A stretch of DNA of 64,000 bases, taken from an uncultured Bacteroidia bacterium (GTDB lineage: Bacteria; Bacteroidota; Bacteroidia; Bacteroidales; UBA932). Under the pieces are notes generated by a model. It was not told the DNA's origin, ran no database searches, and saw only the letters and a program-made list of their open reading frames with translations. Shown here in pieces: positions 41,624-50,425 of the stretch. The stretch covers positions 60,244 to 124,243 of the forward strand of contig CADBAY010000013.1 of assembly GCA_902792815.1 (NCBI GenBank), read 5' to 3'. Position numbers and translations under genes: made by a program. How positions within the stretch are numbered: the stretch's first letter is position 1; each line of letters starts with the position of its first letter.

Positions 41624-44600
41624 TTAGAATGATATTTTAAGATTGAACAGCACCTTTCTGGCGGCAGGCATGATGTTGGACGTCGCGCTGCCCATCTGTA
41701 CGGAGCTGTACATGTTGGAATCGGAGTCGGTGCTTATACCGGTCTCGGGGCTGATTGCTCCGGAGAGCTTGGTGAAGTACCAAAGGGTGTTACCCGTAAC
41801 GCCCACGGTGATCTTCTTCATCGCTATGGCCTTGGCCCACTTGTCGGGGAGATCGTAGTAGATTGAAGCGTCACGGAGGCACAGGTAACTTGCATTCTCA
41901 ACATTGAAACTGGAAGCACGCGAGTAGTTGCGGTTTCCGAAGTCGGCGTCGTTGGGGAAGAAGCGTGCCCATTTGGCGTTGGTATCACCAGGCTTGCGCC
42001 AGCACCCTGAGATGAGGTTCACATCCACGTTGGAGTTGGAATAACCGAGGGTGTTCTGCACCATACGGGTCTTCATATAATTGTAGATGCTGTGACCCAG
42101 AGCATAGTCGAAATAGATGTTGAACGTGAGCCTGTTCCAGCGGATGGTATTGTTGATACCTCCGGTGGAGTGAGGCATGACGTTACCCAGAAGGAACATA
42201 TCGGTAGCATCGATCTGCTCTGCTCCGTCTGCAGTCTTTGCAGTACCGTAACGGTTCACCCACTCGAAGTCACCTGCATCCTTGCGGCCTGTAACCGACT
42301 GGCCGTCGGAACGGCGGTAGCCGTGCGACTGTGTATCGTAATAGGCAGCGGCAGCCTGCTCATCGGTTTGAATGATGCCGGCGACCTTGTAGCCCCAAAT
42401 ACTTCCCAGAGGCTCGCCCACCGCCGTACCGCCGAAACGGTAGCCGTTAGCAGTGGTGTAACCGCCTATACGCCAGCCGTAAATAGGTTCACCAGCGGCA
42501 TTGAACAGCAGGTTGCCGTCCATATCCTTGAGCTGGTACTTGTACTCATCGGGAAGCGAAAGGACCTTGTTACGGGAATAGGAGTATGTAAAGTCGGTCT
42601 CCCAAGAGAAGTTGCGCTTCTGGACATTGACCGTATGGAGCTCAAACTCGGCGCCCCAGAAGCGGACACTACCCACATTGGCGTTTACGCTTCCGATCTG
42701 GCCTGTATCGGGAAGGGTGATTCCGTAGATAAGGTCGTTGGTTACCTTGTCATAGTAGTCGGCAATGATACGCACGCGGTCGTTGAACAAGCCCACGTCA
42801 ACACCAAGGTCAAGCTGGGTGGTGGTCTCCCACTTCAGGCCGCTGTTGACCATCTTGGAAGGCAGGAGCACGTTGTACACATCGTAAGTGCTTGCCGCGT
42901 AAGCTCCAAGAGGGTCGGTACGGGCTATATCGTTGTTACCGGTCTGACCATAGGAAGCACGTATCTTGAGCATGTTCACTTTGTCTTTACTCACATTGAA
43001 GAAAGGCTCCTCGCTGACTACCCAGGCAGCCGACACCGAAGGGAAATAACCCCATTTGTTCTCGCCCAGGAAGAGCGAGCTTCCGTCGGCGCGGAACGTA
43101 GCGGAAAGGATGTAGCGGTCGGCGTAATTGTAATTCAAACGTCCGAAGTAGGAGATGAGAGCGGTTTCATAATCCTGGTTGCTCATGCTCATGGTTCCTG
43201 CGGTGTTGGAACCGCCGGATCCGAGAATGGGCACTTTGTCGGACAGAGAGCCCTTGTTGCCTGCGTTCAGGTACCAGTAGTGCCACTTGGACCAGTCGTA
43301 ACCGACAGTGCCGCCCACACGGTGCTTGCCCAGCTGCTTGTCGGCAGTGAGGTAGGCCTGGAAGTTCTCCCTCTGCGTCTGGGTGCGGGTTTCCGTAGTG
43401 CCGCGCTCCGTGCTCACGAAGTTGGAGGAGCCGTTGACTTCTCCCTTCGTGTAGTAACTGCCGCGATAGCTGTTATCGTAGAGCGCATACTGGGCGGTAC
43501 CGGTGAGCCAGTCGGTGATCCGGGCCTTGAGGTTCATGCTGCCCATGAATTTCTGACGCTGTGTCTCACGGTCATAGAATGTCTCGTAGAACTCGGCGGT
43601 CTGCTGGTTCTTGTTGGTACCGCCGGTGGCGAAGGTACCGTCGGGATACTTGCCGATATGGGTAGGAGACATCATGATACCACGTCCAAGGACCGTAAAG
43701 TAGTCGTTGGTCATGGGGTTCTTGACAGCGTTGGAATAGTCGAATGTGGTGGAAGCGGTGAGCCACTTGGTCACGTTGAAGGCGGTGTTGCCGTGCATCG
43801 TGAAATTCTTGTAGGCACTCATCGCCACCATACCGTCGTCTCCCATATAACCTACAGAGGCAGCGTACTTTACGTCTTTATTGCCGCCGTTCACACCCAC
43901 GTACTGCTTATGATACAGCGAAGGATGATACCACTCGTTCTGCCAGTTGTGGTCGGTGTAGATTATGGTCTTGCTGGGATCGATAGGGTCGGCCATGCTC
44001 AGGTATCCGGCCGGAACGGCTTCTCCGTCCACCAGATAACGGGTGGAATAGGTAGAAGTGGCCTCGGTGTTGCCGATACCTGCGCCGTTGGCTCCGTTGA
44101 GCACAAGTGCTGCATTGGGGCCCATGAAGGCGGCGGGACGGATGATAGTGAGGAACTCCGTAGCATTGGCAAGTTTCCAAGTGCGTGCAGGAGAGGTAAA
44201 GCCCACCTGAGAGTCGAACACCACCTGGGGCTGCTTGAAAGCGTTGCCCTTCTTGGTGGTAACGAGGATAACACCGTTGGATGCGCGGCTACCGTAGATG
44301 GCGGCTGATGCGGCATCCTTGAGCACCTCTATGGACTCGATATCGTTGGGGTTGAGGTCATCGATTCCGCGCTCGACTCCGTCCACCAGGAACAGAGGGT
44401 CGTTGCTACGGTTGATGGACGAACCGCCTCGGATAAGGAATCGGGGGCTCTCACCCGGAAGGTTGTTGTTGGAAGCGATGCGCAGACCGGTCACTTTACC
44501 CTTGAGGGCGTCACCCACCGTAGATACAGGGGCGTCCATGAGCTTTTCGCCGTCAACCTTGGCAATGGCAGTACTCAAAGTCTTGCGCGACTGGGTACCG

Positions 44601-45202
44601 TAACCCACCACCACCACATCGTCGAGGATGTTCTGGTCGTCGGAGAGGGTAACGTTCAAGACCGAGCGTCCGCCAACGGGAATGACCTGCGTGGCATAGC
44701 CGATGAAAGAGAACTCCAGAGACTGACCGGGAGCGACCACCACGGAGTAGCGGCCGTCAGCGTCGGTAGTAGTACCCTTTGAGGTGCCCGAAATCATAAC
44801 CCCGGCACCGGGCAGAGGGTCGCCGTTGGAATCGACAACACGTCCGGATACCACCGAGCTTTTGTCCTGGGGCTGCTGCTCGGCGGTAAGGACTACTGTC
44901 CTGTTAACCACTTTCCAGGCAATCCCCTTGCCGCTGAAAGCTCTTGTGAGAATAGATTCCAATGAGGCCTGGCTTTGTTTGATGGAGATATTCCCCAACG
45001 ATTTGGAAGCCAAGTCGGTCTCATAAGAAAACAGCACGCCGGTCTGCCCCGTAAGGGCGGCCGTGAACGAGCTAACTGTAGCCCCCGGTATGGACAGGTC
45101 CACATCGTAGAGCTTTCCCTGGGTCTGCGCCATAGCCGCAGGGCCGGCAAACAGGCCCAGCAGCAGGGACAATCCCAGAGTCAACAGAATTCTTTTTCTC
45201 AT
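41624..45202 (-). CDS. SusC/RagA TonB-dependent receptor with STN signalling domain
   Basis: A 1192-residue outer-membrane receptor. After the signal peptide (to AMAQ, about 26) comes an STN (secretin/TonB N-terminal) domain at about 30-110, then a carboxypeptidase-D-like domain (SGRVVDSNGDPLPGAGVMISG). The SusC signature DDVVVVGYGTQ and plug FLIRGGSSINRSNDPLFLVDG follow, and then the 22-strand barrel to the terminal LFNLKISF. The STN domain indicates transenvelope signalling to the adjacent FecR anti-sigma factor, as in FecA-type systems. It imports a substrate delivered by the SusD next to it. Confidence 0.95.
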   Translation of the reverse strand: MRKRILLTLGLSLLLGLFAGPAAMAQTQGKLYDVDLSIPGATVSSFTAALTGQTGVLFSYETDLASKSLGNISIKQSQASLESILTRAFSGKGIAWKVVNRTVVLTAEQQPQDKSSVVSGRVVDSNGDPLPGAGVMISGTSKGTTTDADGRYSVVVAPGQSLEFSFIGYATQVIPVGGRSVLNVTLSDDQNILDDVVVVGYGTQSRKTLSTAIAKVDGEKLMDAPVSTVGDALKGKVTGLRIASNNNLPGESPRFLIRGGSSINRSNDPLFLVDGVERGIDDLNPNDIESIEVLKDAASAAIYGSRASNGVILVTTKKGNAFKQPQVVFDSQVGFTSPARTWKLANATEFLTIIRPAAFMGPNAALVLNGANGAGIGNTEATSTYSTRYLVDGEAVPAGYLSMADPIDPSKTIIYTDHNWQNEWYHPSLYHKQYVGVNGGNKDVKYAASVGYMGDDGMVAMSAYKNFTMHGNTAFNVTKWLTASTTFDYSNAVKNPMTNDYFTVLGRGIMMSPTHIGKYPDGTFATGGTNKNQQTAEFYETFYDRETQRQKFMGSMNLKARITDWLTGTAQYALYDNSYRGSYYTKGEVNGSSNFVSTERGTTETRTQTQRENFQAYLTADKQLGKHRVGGTVGYDWSKWHYWYLNAGNKGSLSDKVPILGSGGSNTAGTMSMSNQDYETALISYFGRLNYNYADRYILSATFRADGSSLFLGENKWGYFPSVSAAWVVSEEPFFNVSKDKVNMLKIRASYGQTGNNDIARTDPLGAYAASTYDVYNVLLPSKMVNSGLKWETTTQLDLGVDVGLFNDRVRIIADYYDKVTNDLIYGITLPDTGQIGSVNANVGSVRFWGAEFELHTVNVQKRNFSWETDFTYSYSRNKVLSLPDEYKYQLKDMDGNLLFNAAGEPIYGWRIGGYTTANGYRFGGTAVGEPLGSIWGYKVAGIIQTDEQAAAAYYDTQSHGYRRSDGQSVTGRKDAGDFEWVNRYGTAKTADGAEQIDATDMFLLGNVMPHSTGGINNTIRWNRLTFNIYFDYALGHSIYNYMKTRMVQNTLGYSNSNVDVNLISGCWRKPGDTNAKWARFFPNDADFGNRNYSRASSFNVENASYLCLRDASIYYDLPDKWAKAIAMKKITVGVTGNTLWYFTKLSGAISPETGISTDSDSNMYSSVQMGSATSNIMPAARKVLFNLKISF

Positions 45203-45227
45203 AATCGATTGGTTAGAAGTATAATAA

Positions 45228-46181
45228 TTACTGAATAGTGAATTGTGCTCCAGTCATGTATTCCAATATGGAAAGGATATCTTCGAGCGAGTCGGATTTG
45301 AGAACCGCAAGATTGTAGCGCTTGTCGGGATCGCCGCCGACGAAGACTATTTTCTTGTGGAAACTGGATGAAAGCTTGGCGGTTATCTCTTTGATAGTAG
45401 CGTCCGATATGGACATCAGCTTATATTTGTCGGTAACGAAGGCGGTAGCATATACCGGTTCAACCCGCACATCGCCCGAGATTGACTTGAACGTAGCCTT
45501 CTGGTTGGGGCTGAGGGTCACCATGGAAGCGCCTTCCGGCGAGAGCAGGCGCACCGCTCCGCGCTCCAGCACCACCTGTGAAAGATCGGGCGATGAAGAA
45601 ACGGAAAAAGCCGTTCCAAGCACCCTCACGCCAATATTTTCTGTCCTTACAGTAAAAGGACGGTTCTCATCATGTGCCACGTCAAAATATGCATCACCAT
45701 TCAACACTGCTTCCCTGCGGCCGGTAAGTGTGGCCACATTGTAGCTCAGGCTCGACCCCGGACTCAGATATACCCTGGTTCCGTCATCAAGCGCAAAATG
45801 GATGGTCTCGGCCGTGCTGTTGAGCAATTGCTCCATAGGATCTTCCGGCACCGCCTCGGGACGGCGGAAAGGATGGAAGACCAGCAACAGAGCAAGAGCC
45901 GCCGCAGCAACTGAAGCAAAGGCAAGGTACAGAGGACGGAAGCTACGGCGCGGCGCAGCAGCATCGATACGCGCATTCAGGCGTGCGACCATCGACTCGC
46001 GGTCACGGTTCAGATTGTCCGAAGATATGGTATTATGGAGAGAACAATTGGCAACGAACAACGAATAAAAGCGCTTGTTTTCTTCTGACTGCTTCAGCCA
46101 TTGGAGCAAACGTGCCCTTTCATCTTCCGTCACGCTATGGCGAAGATATTTGATTATTATATCTACGATTTCATCTTGCAT
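45228..46181 (-). CDS. FecR-family anti-sigma factor
   Basis: A 317-residue inner-membrane regulator. It has an N-terminal cytosolic sigma-binding part (IIKYLRHSVTEDERARLLQWL), one membrane helix at about residues 85-103 (YLAFASVAAAALALLLVF), the FecR domain (IHFALDDGTRVYLSPGSSLSYN), and a C-terminal DUF4974-like domain (YKLMSISDATIKEITAKLSS). It relays the receptor's STN signal to the ECF sigma factor encoded just upstream. Confidence 0.93.
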   Translation of the reverse strand: MQDEIVDIIIKYLRHSVTEDERARLLQWLKQSEENKRFYSLFVANCSLHNTISSDNLNRDRESMVARLNARIDAAAPRRSFRPLYLAFASVAAAALALLLVFHPFRRPEAVPEDPMEQLLNSTAETIHFALDDGTRVYLSPGSSLSYNVATLTGRREAVLNGDAYFDVAHDENRPFTVRTENIGVRVLGTAFSVSSSPDLSQVVLERGAVRLLSPEGASMVTLSPNQKATFKSISGDVRVEPVYATAFVTDKYKLMSISDATIKEITAKLSSSFHKKIVFVGGDPDKRYNLAVLKSDSLEDILSILEYMTGAQFTIQ

Positions 46182-46234
46182 ACATTATATATACAAGCCA
46201 AAAGACAAAAACACCTAGTGAGAAATACGAAAAA

Positions 46235-46798
46235 TTATACTCCGGACAAACTCATCCGTAGCTGTTTGAGAGCCAGGTACATATGATTCTCAACGGTACT
46301 GAGCGAAATGCCCAGACGCTCGCTGATCTCTTTGTTGGAAAGACTCTCTATATAACTGAGCGTGAATACTTCGCGGCAGCGAGGCGAAAGCTTGCCGACG
46401 GCCTCGGCGATGATATCCCGCAGGTCGGCATTGAATACGCTGGCAATAACAGGGTTGCGGTCAGGCGACCAGCAGTCTCCCAGCACCGAGAGCATCTTTT
46501 CTTCGTATTCGTTGTTGAACATCTGAAGACGCCGGGCACGCCTGAGGTAATTGACGCAACGGTTGTACACCGACCTGAGCAGGTACGCATGGAGCTCGGC
46601 GTCGTTGTCGCGCAGGCGGCGGCGATTCTGCCAAACTCCGAACAGAACATCCTGCACCACATCTTCAGCCCACGATGAGTCAAGGCCGGAGAGGAACAGC
46701 CTCGCATACGAAATGAGAGGCACATAACGCTCGCGGCAAAGTTCATCAAAGGCAGTTCGGTCAGAAGCTTTGATCCGTGTTATTAATCCGGCTTGCAT
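46235..46798 (-). CDS. ECF RNA polymerase sigma factor
   Basis: A 187-residue sigma-70 family ECF factor. It has region 2 (YARLFLSGLDSSWAEDVVQDVLFGVWQNR) and region 4 (LSPRCREVFTLSYIESLSNKEISERLGISLSTVENHMYLALKQLR). The frame is open to 46948, but that covers the terminator and the end of the barrel gene; the ATG at 46798 lies five bases after a perfect -7 box. It should activate the fecR-susCD operon that follows (53 bp to fecR). Confidence 0.93.
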   Translation of the reverse strand: MQAGLITRIKASDRTAFDELCRERYVPLISYARLFLSGLDSSWAEDVVQDVLFGVWQNRRRLRDNDAELHAYLLRSVYNRCVNYLRRARRLQMFNNEYEEKMLSVLGDCWSPDRNPVIASVFNADLRDIIAEAVGKLSPRCREVFTLSYIESLSNKEISERLGISLSTVENHMYLALKQLRMSLSGV

Positions 46799-46803
46799 AT
46801 GGG

Positions 46804-46811
46804 CAAATATA
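46804..46811 (-). promoter_or_regulatory. -7 box TATATTTG for the ECF sigma operon
   Basis: A full TAnnTTTG match on the minus strand, ending five bases before the sigma-factor ATG, so the mRNA should be practically leaderless. The U-tract of the preceding terminator (46820-46813) directly abuts the box. Confidence 0.6.
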
Positions 46812-46812
46812 C

Positions 46813-46847
46813 AAAAAAAATGGACACACAATAGAGTGCGTCCATTT
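46813..46847 (-). terminator. Terminator of the barrel-protein gene
   Basis: AAATGGACGCAC and GTGTGTCCATTT on the minus strand form a 12-bp stem with one G-U pair, followed by TTTTTTTTG. It lies 13 bp after the stop at 46860. Confidence 0.85.
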
Positions 46848-46859
46848 AATTGCAATTTA

Positions 46860-49829
46860 CTATCTGGGACCGCGGCCGCCGGGGCCACCGGGGCCACCGA
46901 ATCCTCCGGGGCCTCTGCCTCCCGGACCGCGCATATTGTTGCGGTCAAATGTGCCGAAACGCCATGTGAGTGAGAGAATTATGTAGCGTCCCAAAGTATT
47001 GTTGATAACTTCGCTGTGATAGTTGGAGTTGTCGGAAACGCTGAGGTTCTTGGCCTGGCCGAGTATGTCGTAGCCCTTGAGGGCAAGGGTAACTCTTTTC
47101 TTGAAAAGCAGTTTCTGGATCTCGGCGTTCAGGATATACTCGGGAGCATAGTTAAGGGCGCTCGAATAACCGTTGTACCAATTGAAATTGAAGTCCGACT
47201 TAAGAGTTATACCGGGAGCGTCCCAGGTCCAGTTGACGGTGGCCCTTACCTGATTGTTGAAAGTCATGGTATTGTCGGCCTCCTTGGCAATGGTGTACCA
47301 GCTCTTGTTCATACGGGTACGTCCGCTGAGCGACAGCTCAAGGTCGTCGGTGCGGTAAGTTACCCTCAAGCGCTCGGTCGCGCTCAATGTGCGGGTAGTA
47401 TTCTCGTCAAACTTGAATTCATTATCGGCGTACGCCTTCAGGAATCCGTCATAGTCCATATCCCCCTTGGCCGCATCGTAGTAATTGTCAATCTTGCTCG
47501 ACACGTCATTGCCTCCCACATATGCGGAAGACTTGTTGTAACCGACGCGAGACATATTGCTGATGGAGAAATTGGACTGCCCGAGAGGGATGTTGGCAAA
47601 CATGTTGACGTTGGCGTTGAACGACGAGGGCCCGTTGAAAGGCATGGAGTACTGGGCGCCGTTGGGGCCGTACCAAATGGCTTTAACTATGGGATCCTGA
47701 ACGTAACTTCCGTCAAAGCGCACGTTCACCGACGAGAAGCGCTTGCGGTTGGAGTAACGGTAGTCACCCCTGAGGCTATGGCTGAAATAAGGAGCCAGAT
47801 AGGGATTACCGAAGCCAATGTTCAGAGGGTCGGTATTGTCCGGAACGGGAATCAACTGCGACACGCTGGGCTGCTCGGATGAGCCGCGGTAGAAAATACG
47901 CATATTGGCATTTTCGCCCATCTCCCACCAAAGCATACCCTGGGGAGCGAAACGCCAGCGGGTATCGTCGTACGGTTCGAGGGTCTTTCCGGCGCGCGTA
48001 GTCTCGTTGTGCGTGCGAACGCGCCTTGCCGACAAGCCCAGCTGGGCGCGCATCTTCTCGGTCTGATACAATGCGTTGGCGCCGATATTATGCATCTTGT
48101 TGGAGTTGATCACACGGCTGGAGTAGAACTCATCCTTGACCCCCTCGTTCAGCATATCATAGGTATCCTTGATTGACGAAGAATTGGACCAGTGATATGC
48201 ATAATTAGCCTCCACATAGAAATTGTTGCCGAGAGGCTCGGTGTAGGTAACTCGGCCGAATATACTGGTGCTGCGGCTGTCCTGGTCGATACGCTGGTCC
48301 TGGTTCTGGACGTCTCCCCAAGTGCCGCCGGAATAGCCTCCGGAATAAACCGTCGATGTGTTACGGCTGTCCAGTTCGTTGTTGGAGAAACTATAGTTGA
48401 CCATTGCGGTAAGGGTCCTTCCGGGGATTCCCAGCCTCTGGCGCAGCAATAAGAAACCTCTGGTGCTCAGATTGCGGTTGTCGCCCAGGTTTGCCGAAGA
48501 ACCTTCGTTGATCTTGGTCAGAGGAGCGCCCTGCAGATAATCGTAGTCGGTATTGTACGTACTTGCCTGATTGTAGTTTCCGCCGCCGAAATTCAGCTGG
48601 GGCTCAAACAGTATGGACGTATTCTTCGAGAACTTATGGTACAGGCGCATGCCAACTCTGTGGCCCCAGGTGCGGGTGTCGTTGGTTCCCAGAGTGTTAT
48701 AGAGCATATTGTGGTCCTGCAGGTAGGTGGTCTTGGCGCTTTCTTCCTCAACGTATTTGTCGGCCTGGTTGTAAAGGTAATTGCCTCCCAGTTCCATCTT
48801 GCCGTCAAACAGAGTCCATGCACCGTTGACTCCTCCCATCCAGGAGGTTGTGATACCGTTGTCGTTCCAGTTGCCGCCACGGCCGCCGCCGAAACCGCCC
48901 CCGCCGGGGCCGCCCATTCCGCCGCCGCGCATGCTGCCCATCATAGAACCGGCCAGGTCGTTGAAGCCACGGTTGTTGGTATTGTTGCCGTTAGCAATCA
49001 ACGAAAGCTGCGTCTTGTCGGTAAACTTACCTACGAAAGCCGCGGTCTGGAAACGCCAGTCGCCTTCCACGTCGGTAGAAGGGACGTCGTGGCCGCCTCC
49101 GGCCATAATGTTGCCGATGGCGCCCTTCATCATGCCGGGCTTGATGCTCAGGTCGATGACCTGCTCTTCTTCACCGTCGTCGATGCCGGTAAATTCGGCT
49201 TGCTCCGATTTCTTCTGGATAACCTTGAGCTTGTTGATGATCTTGGCGGGAATGTTCTTGGAGGCCAGCTGGGGATCGTTCAGGAAGAAGGTCTTGCCGT
49301 CGATGGTTATCTTGGTGATAGTCTGGCCGTTGTGGGTTATGGAACCGTCTTCGCTCACTTCAATGCCGGGGAGCTTCTTGAGAAGGTCTTCCAGCACGTC
49401 GCTGTCGGTCGTCTTGAAAGAAGTAGCATTGTACTCGATTGTATCTTTCTTGATGATGATGGGGTTACCCACCGCCGACACCGACGCCGCGTCGAGCTGC
49501 TGCTGGTCGAGTTTCATCTTGATCTCTCCCATGTCGCTCACATCGGGAATCTTGATCTGCTTCTCGAATGGCTGATAACCCAGCAACTCAGCCTTGAAAG
49601 TGTAGTTGCCGGCACGTATGCCGGTAATCTCAACCTTGCCGTCAGCCTCGCTGAGGACATATTTTGCGGGCTTGGAGGCACCTTCTTTGGTCAAAGAAAC
49701 GGTGGCGAATCCTACAGGTTCGCCGCTGGTTTCGTCGGAGAGTACCGCAGTCAGGCGGTTCTGGGCATACAGGCCGGTGCCGAGGAGCAGGGCTCCAACA
49801 AGGCACAATATTCTGTTCAACAATTTCAT
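46860..49829 (-). CDS. TonB-dependent receptor-like outer-membrane beta-barrel protein
   Basis: A 989-residue protein. A signal peptide (to LYAQ, 23) is followed by a carboxypeptidase-regulatory-like domain (GEPVGFATVSLTKEG), a plug-like region with IIIKKDTIEYNATSFK and LEDLLKKLPGIEVSEDG, then a long barrel. This is the OMP_b-brl_3 type, not a SusC: no SusD partner and no SusC signature. Two glycine-rich inserts stand out: near residue 300 (MRGGGMGGPGGGG) and the last 23 residues after the final strand (RFGTFDRNNMRGPGG onward). Such Gly/Pro/Arg tails beyond the barrel are unusual for insertion signals. The substrate is unknown. Confidence 0.85.
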   Translation of the reverse strand: MKLLNRILCLVGALLLGTGLYAQNRLTAVLSDETSGEPVGFATVSLTKEGASKPAKYVLSEADGKVEITGIRAGNYTFKAELLGYQPFEKQIKIPDVSDMGEIKMKLDQQQLDAASVSAVGNPIIIKKDTIEYNATSFKTTDSDVLEDLLKKLPGIEVSEDGSITHNGQTITKITIDGKTFFLNDPQLASKNIPAKIINKLKVIQKKSEQAEFTGIDDGEEEQVIDLSIKPGMMKGAIGNIMAGGGHDVPSTDVEGDWRFQTAAFVGKFTDKTQLSLIANGNNTNNRGFNDLAGSMMGSMRGGGMGGPGGGGFGGGRGGNWNDNGITTSWMGGVNGAWTLFDGKMELGGNYLYNQADKYVEEESAKTTYLQDHNMLYNTLGTNDTRTWGHRVGMRLYHKFSKNTSILFEPQLNFGGGNYNQASTYNTDYDYLQGAPLTKINEGSSANLGDNRNLSTRGFLLLRQRLGIPGRTLTAMVNYSFSNNELDSRNTSTVYSGGYSGGTWGDVQNQDQRIDQDSRSTSIFGRVTYTEPLGNNFYVEANYAYHWSNSSSIKDTYDMLNEGVKDEFYSSRVINSNKMHNIGANALYQTEKMRAQLGLSARRVRTHNETTRAGKTLEPYDDTRWRFAPQGMLWWEMGENANMRIFYRGSSEQPSVSQLIPVPDNTDPLNIGFGNPYLAPYFSHSLRGDYRYSNRKRFSSVNVRFDGSYVQDPIVKAIWYGPNGAQYSMPFNGPSSFNANVNMFANIPLGQSNFSISNMSRVGYNKSSAYVGGNDVSSKIDNYYDAAKGDMDYDGFLKAYADNEFKFDENTTRTLSATERLRVTYRTDDLELSLSGRTRMNKSWYTIAKEADNTMTFNNQVRATVNWTWDAPGITLKSDFNFNWYNGYSSALNYAPEYILNAEIQKLLFKKRVTLALKGYDILGQAKNLSVSDNSNYHSEVINNTLGRYIILSLTWRFGTFDRNNMRGPGGRGPGGFGGPGGPGGRGPR

Positions 49830-49867
49830 AACCTTCGGTTAGACGCAAAAGGTTCTTTAAAGTTTAA

Positions 49868-50425
49868 TCACTTCACCCTGTCGGGATTGGCGGCAATAAA
49901 TTTCTCCCAGGAGCCGCCGGAGCCCTTGCCTACCAATGGACTTGTCATCTGGTAGAAGTGGCACATCGCTATGGCGAGCGCATCGGTGGCGTCGAGGTGC
50001 TTGGGGTCGATATCGATTCCGAGAGTCTTTTCGACCATAAGGGCCACTTGTTCCTTGCTCGCCGCCCCGTTACCGCAAATGGCCTGCTTCGCCTTTCGCG
50101 GAGCATATTCATAAACCTTGGCGCCCCGCGTCAGGGCCGCAGCCATCGCTGCCCCCTGGGCCCGCCCGAGCTTAAAGATCACCTGGGCGTTGCGCCCGTA
50201 GAAAGGCGATTCTATGGCCAGGTCGTCGGGGTGGTGAAGGTCGCACAAAGCGCACACCTTGTCGAAAATGATGTGCAGTTTCTCATACAGGTCGTCAACC
50301 CGGCGCAGGTCAAGCACGCCCATATCCACATAATGCGGTTTACCTGCCGCATCCACACGCACAATCCCGAAACCAAGAAGATTGGTTCCGGGATCGATAC
50401 CTAGTATGGTGCTGCTCTTAGTCAA
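49868..50425 (-). CDS. ruvC: Holliday junction resolvase RuvC
   Basis: Cleaves Holliday junctions with RuvAB. The 185-residue protein has catalytic acids in LGIDPGTN, AIESPFYG and HLDATDALAIAMCH. No ATG exists before the first catalytic Asp; the start is most likely TTG at 50425, which lies inside the last codons of serS (8-bp overlap), indicating translational coupling. The C-terminal 25 residues (MTSPLVGKGSGGSWEKFI) are slightly longer than in E. coli. Confidence 0.93.
   Translation of the reverse strand: MTKSSTILGIDPGTNLLGFGIVRVDAAGKPHYVDMGVLDLRRVDDLYEKLHIIFDKVCALCDLHHPDDLAIESPFYGRNAQVIFKLGRAQGAAMAAALTRGAKVYEYAPRKAKQAICGNGAASKEQVALMVEKTLGIDIDPKHLDATDALAIAMCHFYQMTSPLVGKGSGGSWEKFIAANPDRVK

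Noticed and set aside
42092-44308. 738-codon open frame antisense to the SusC gene
   Set aside because: It lies wholly opposite a clear receptor gene; long antisense frames arise from the GC-rich codon pattern. No family resemblance, and it starts within coding sequence.
46799-46948. Long N-terminal extension of the ECF sigma factor
   Set aside because: It would cover the terminator and the 3' end of the barrel gene; the translated extension is just the complement of the Gly/Pro tail.
48636-49955. 439-codon open frame antisense to the barrel-protein gene
   Set aside because: Same reason; no recognisable domain and no promoter or start context.
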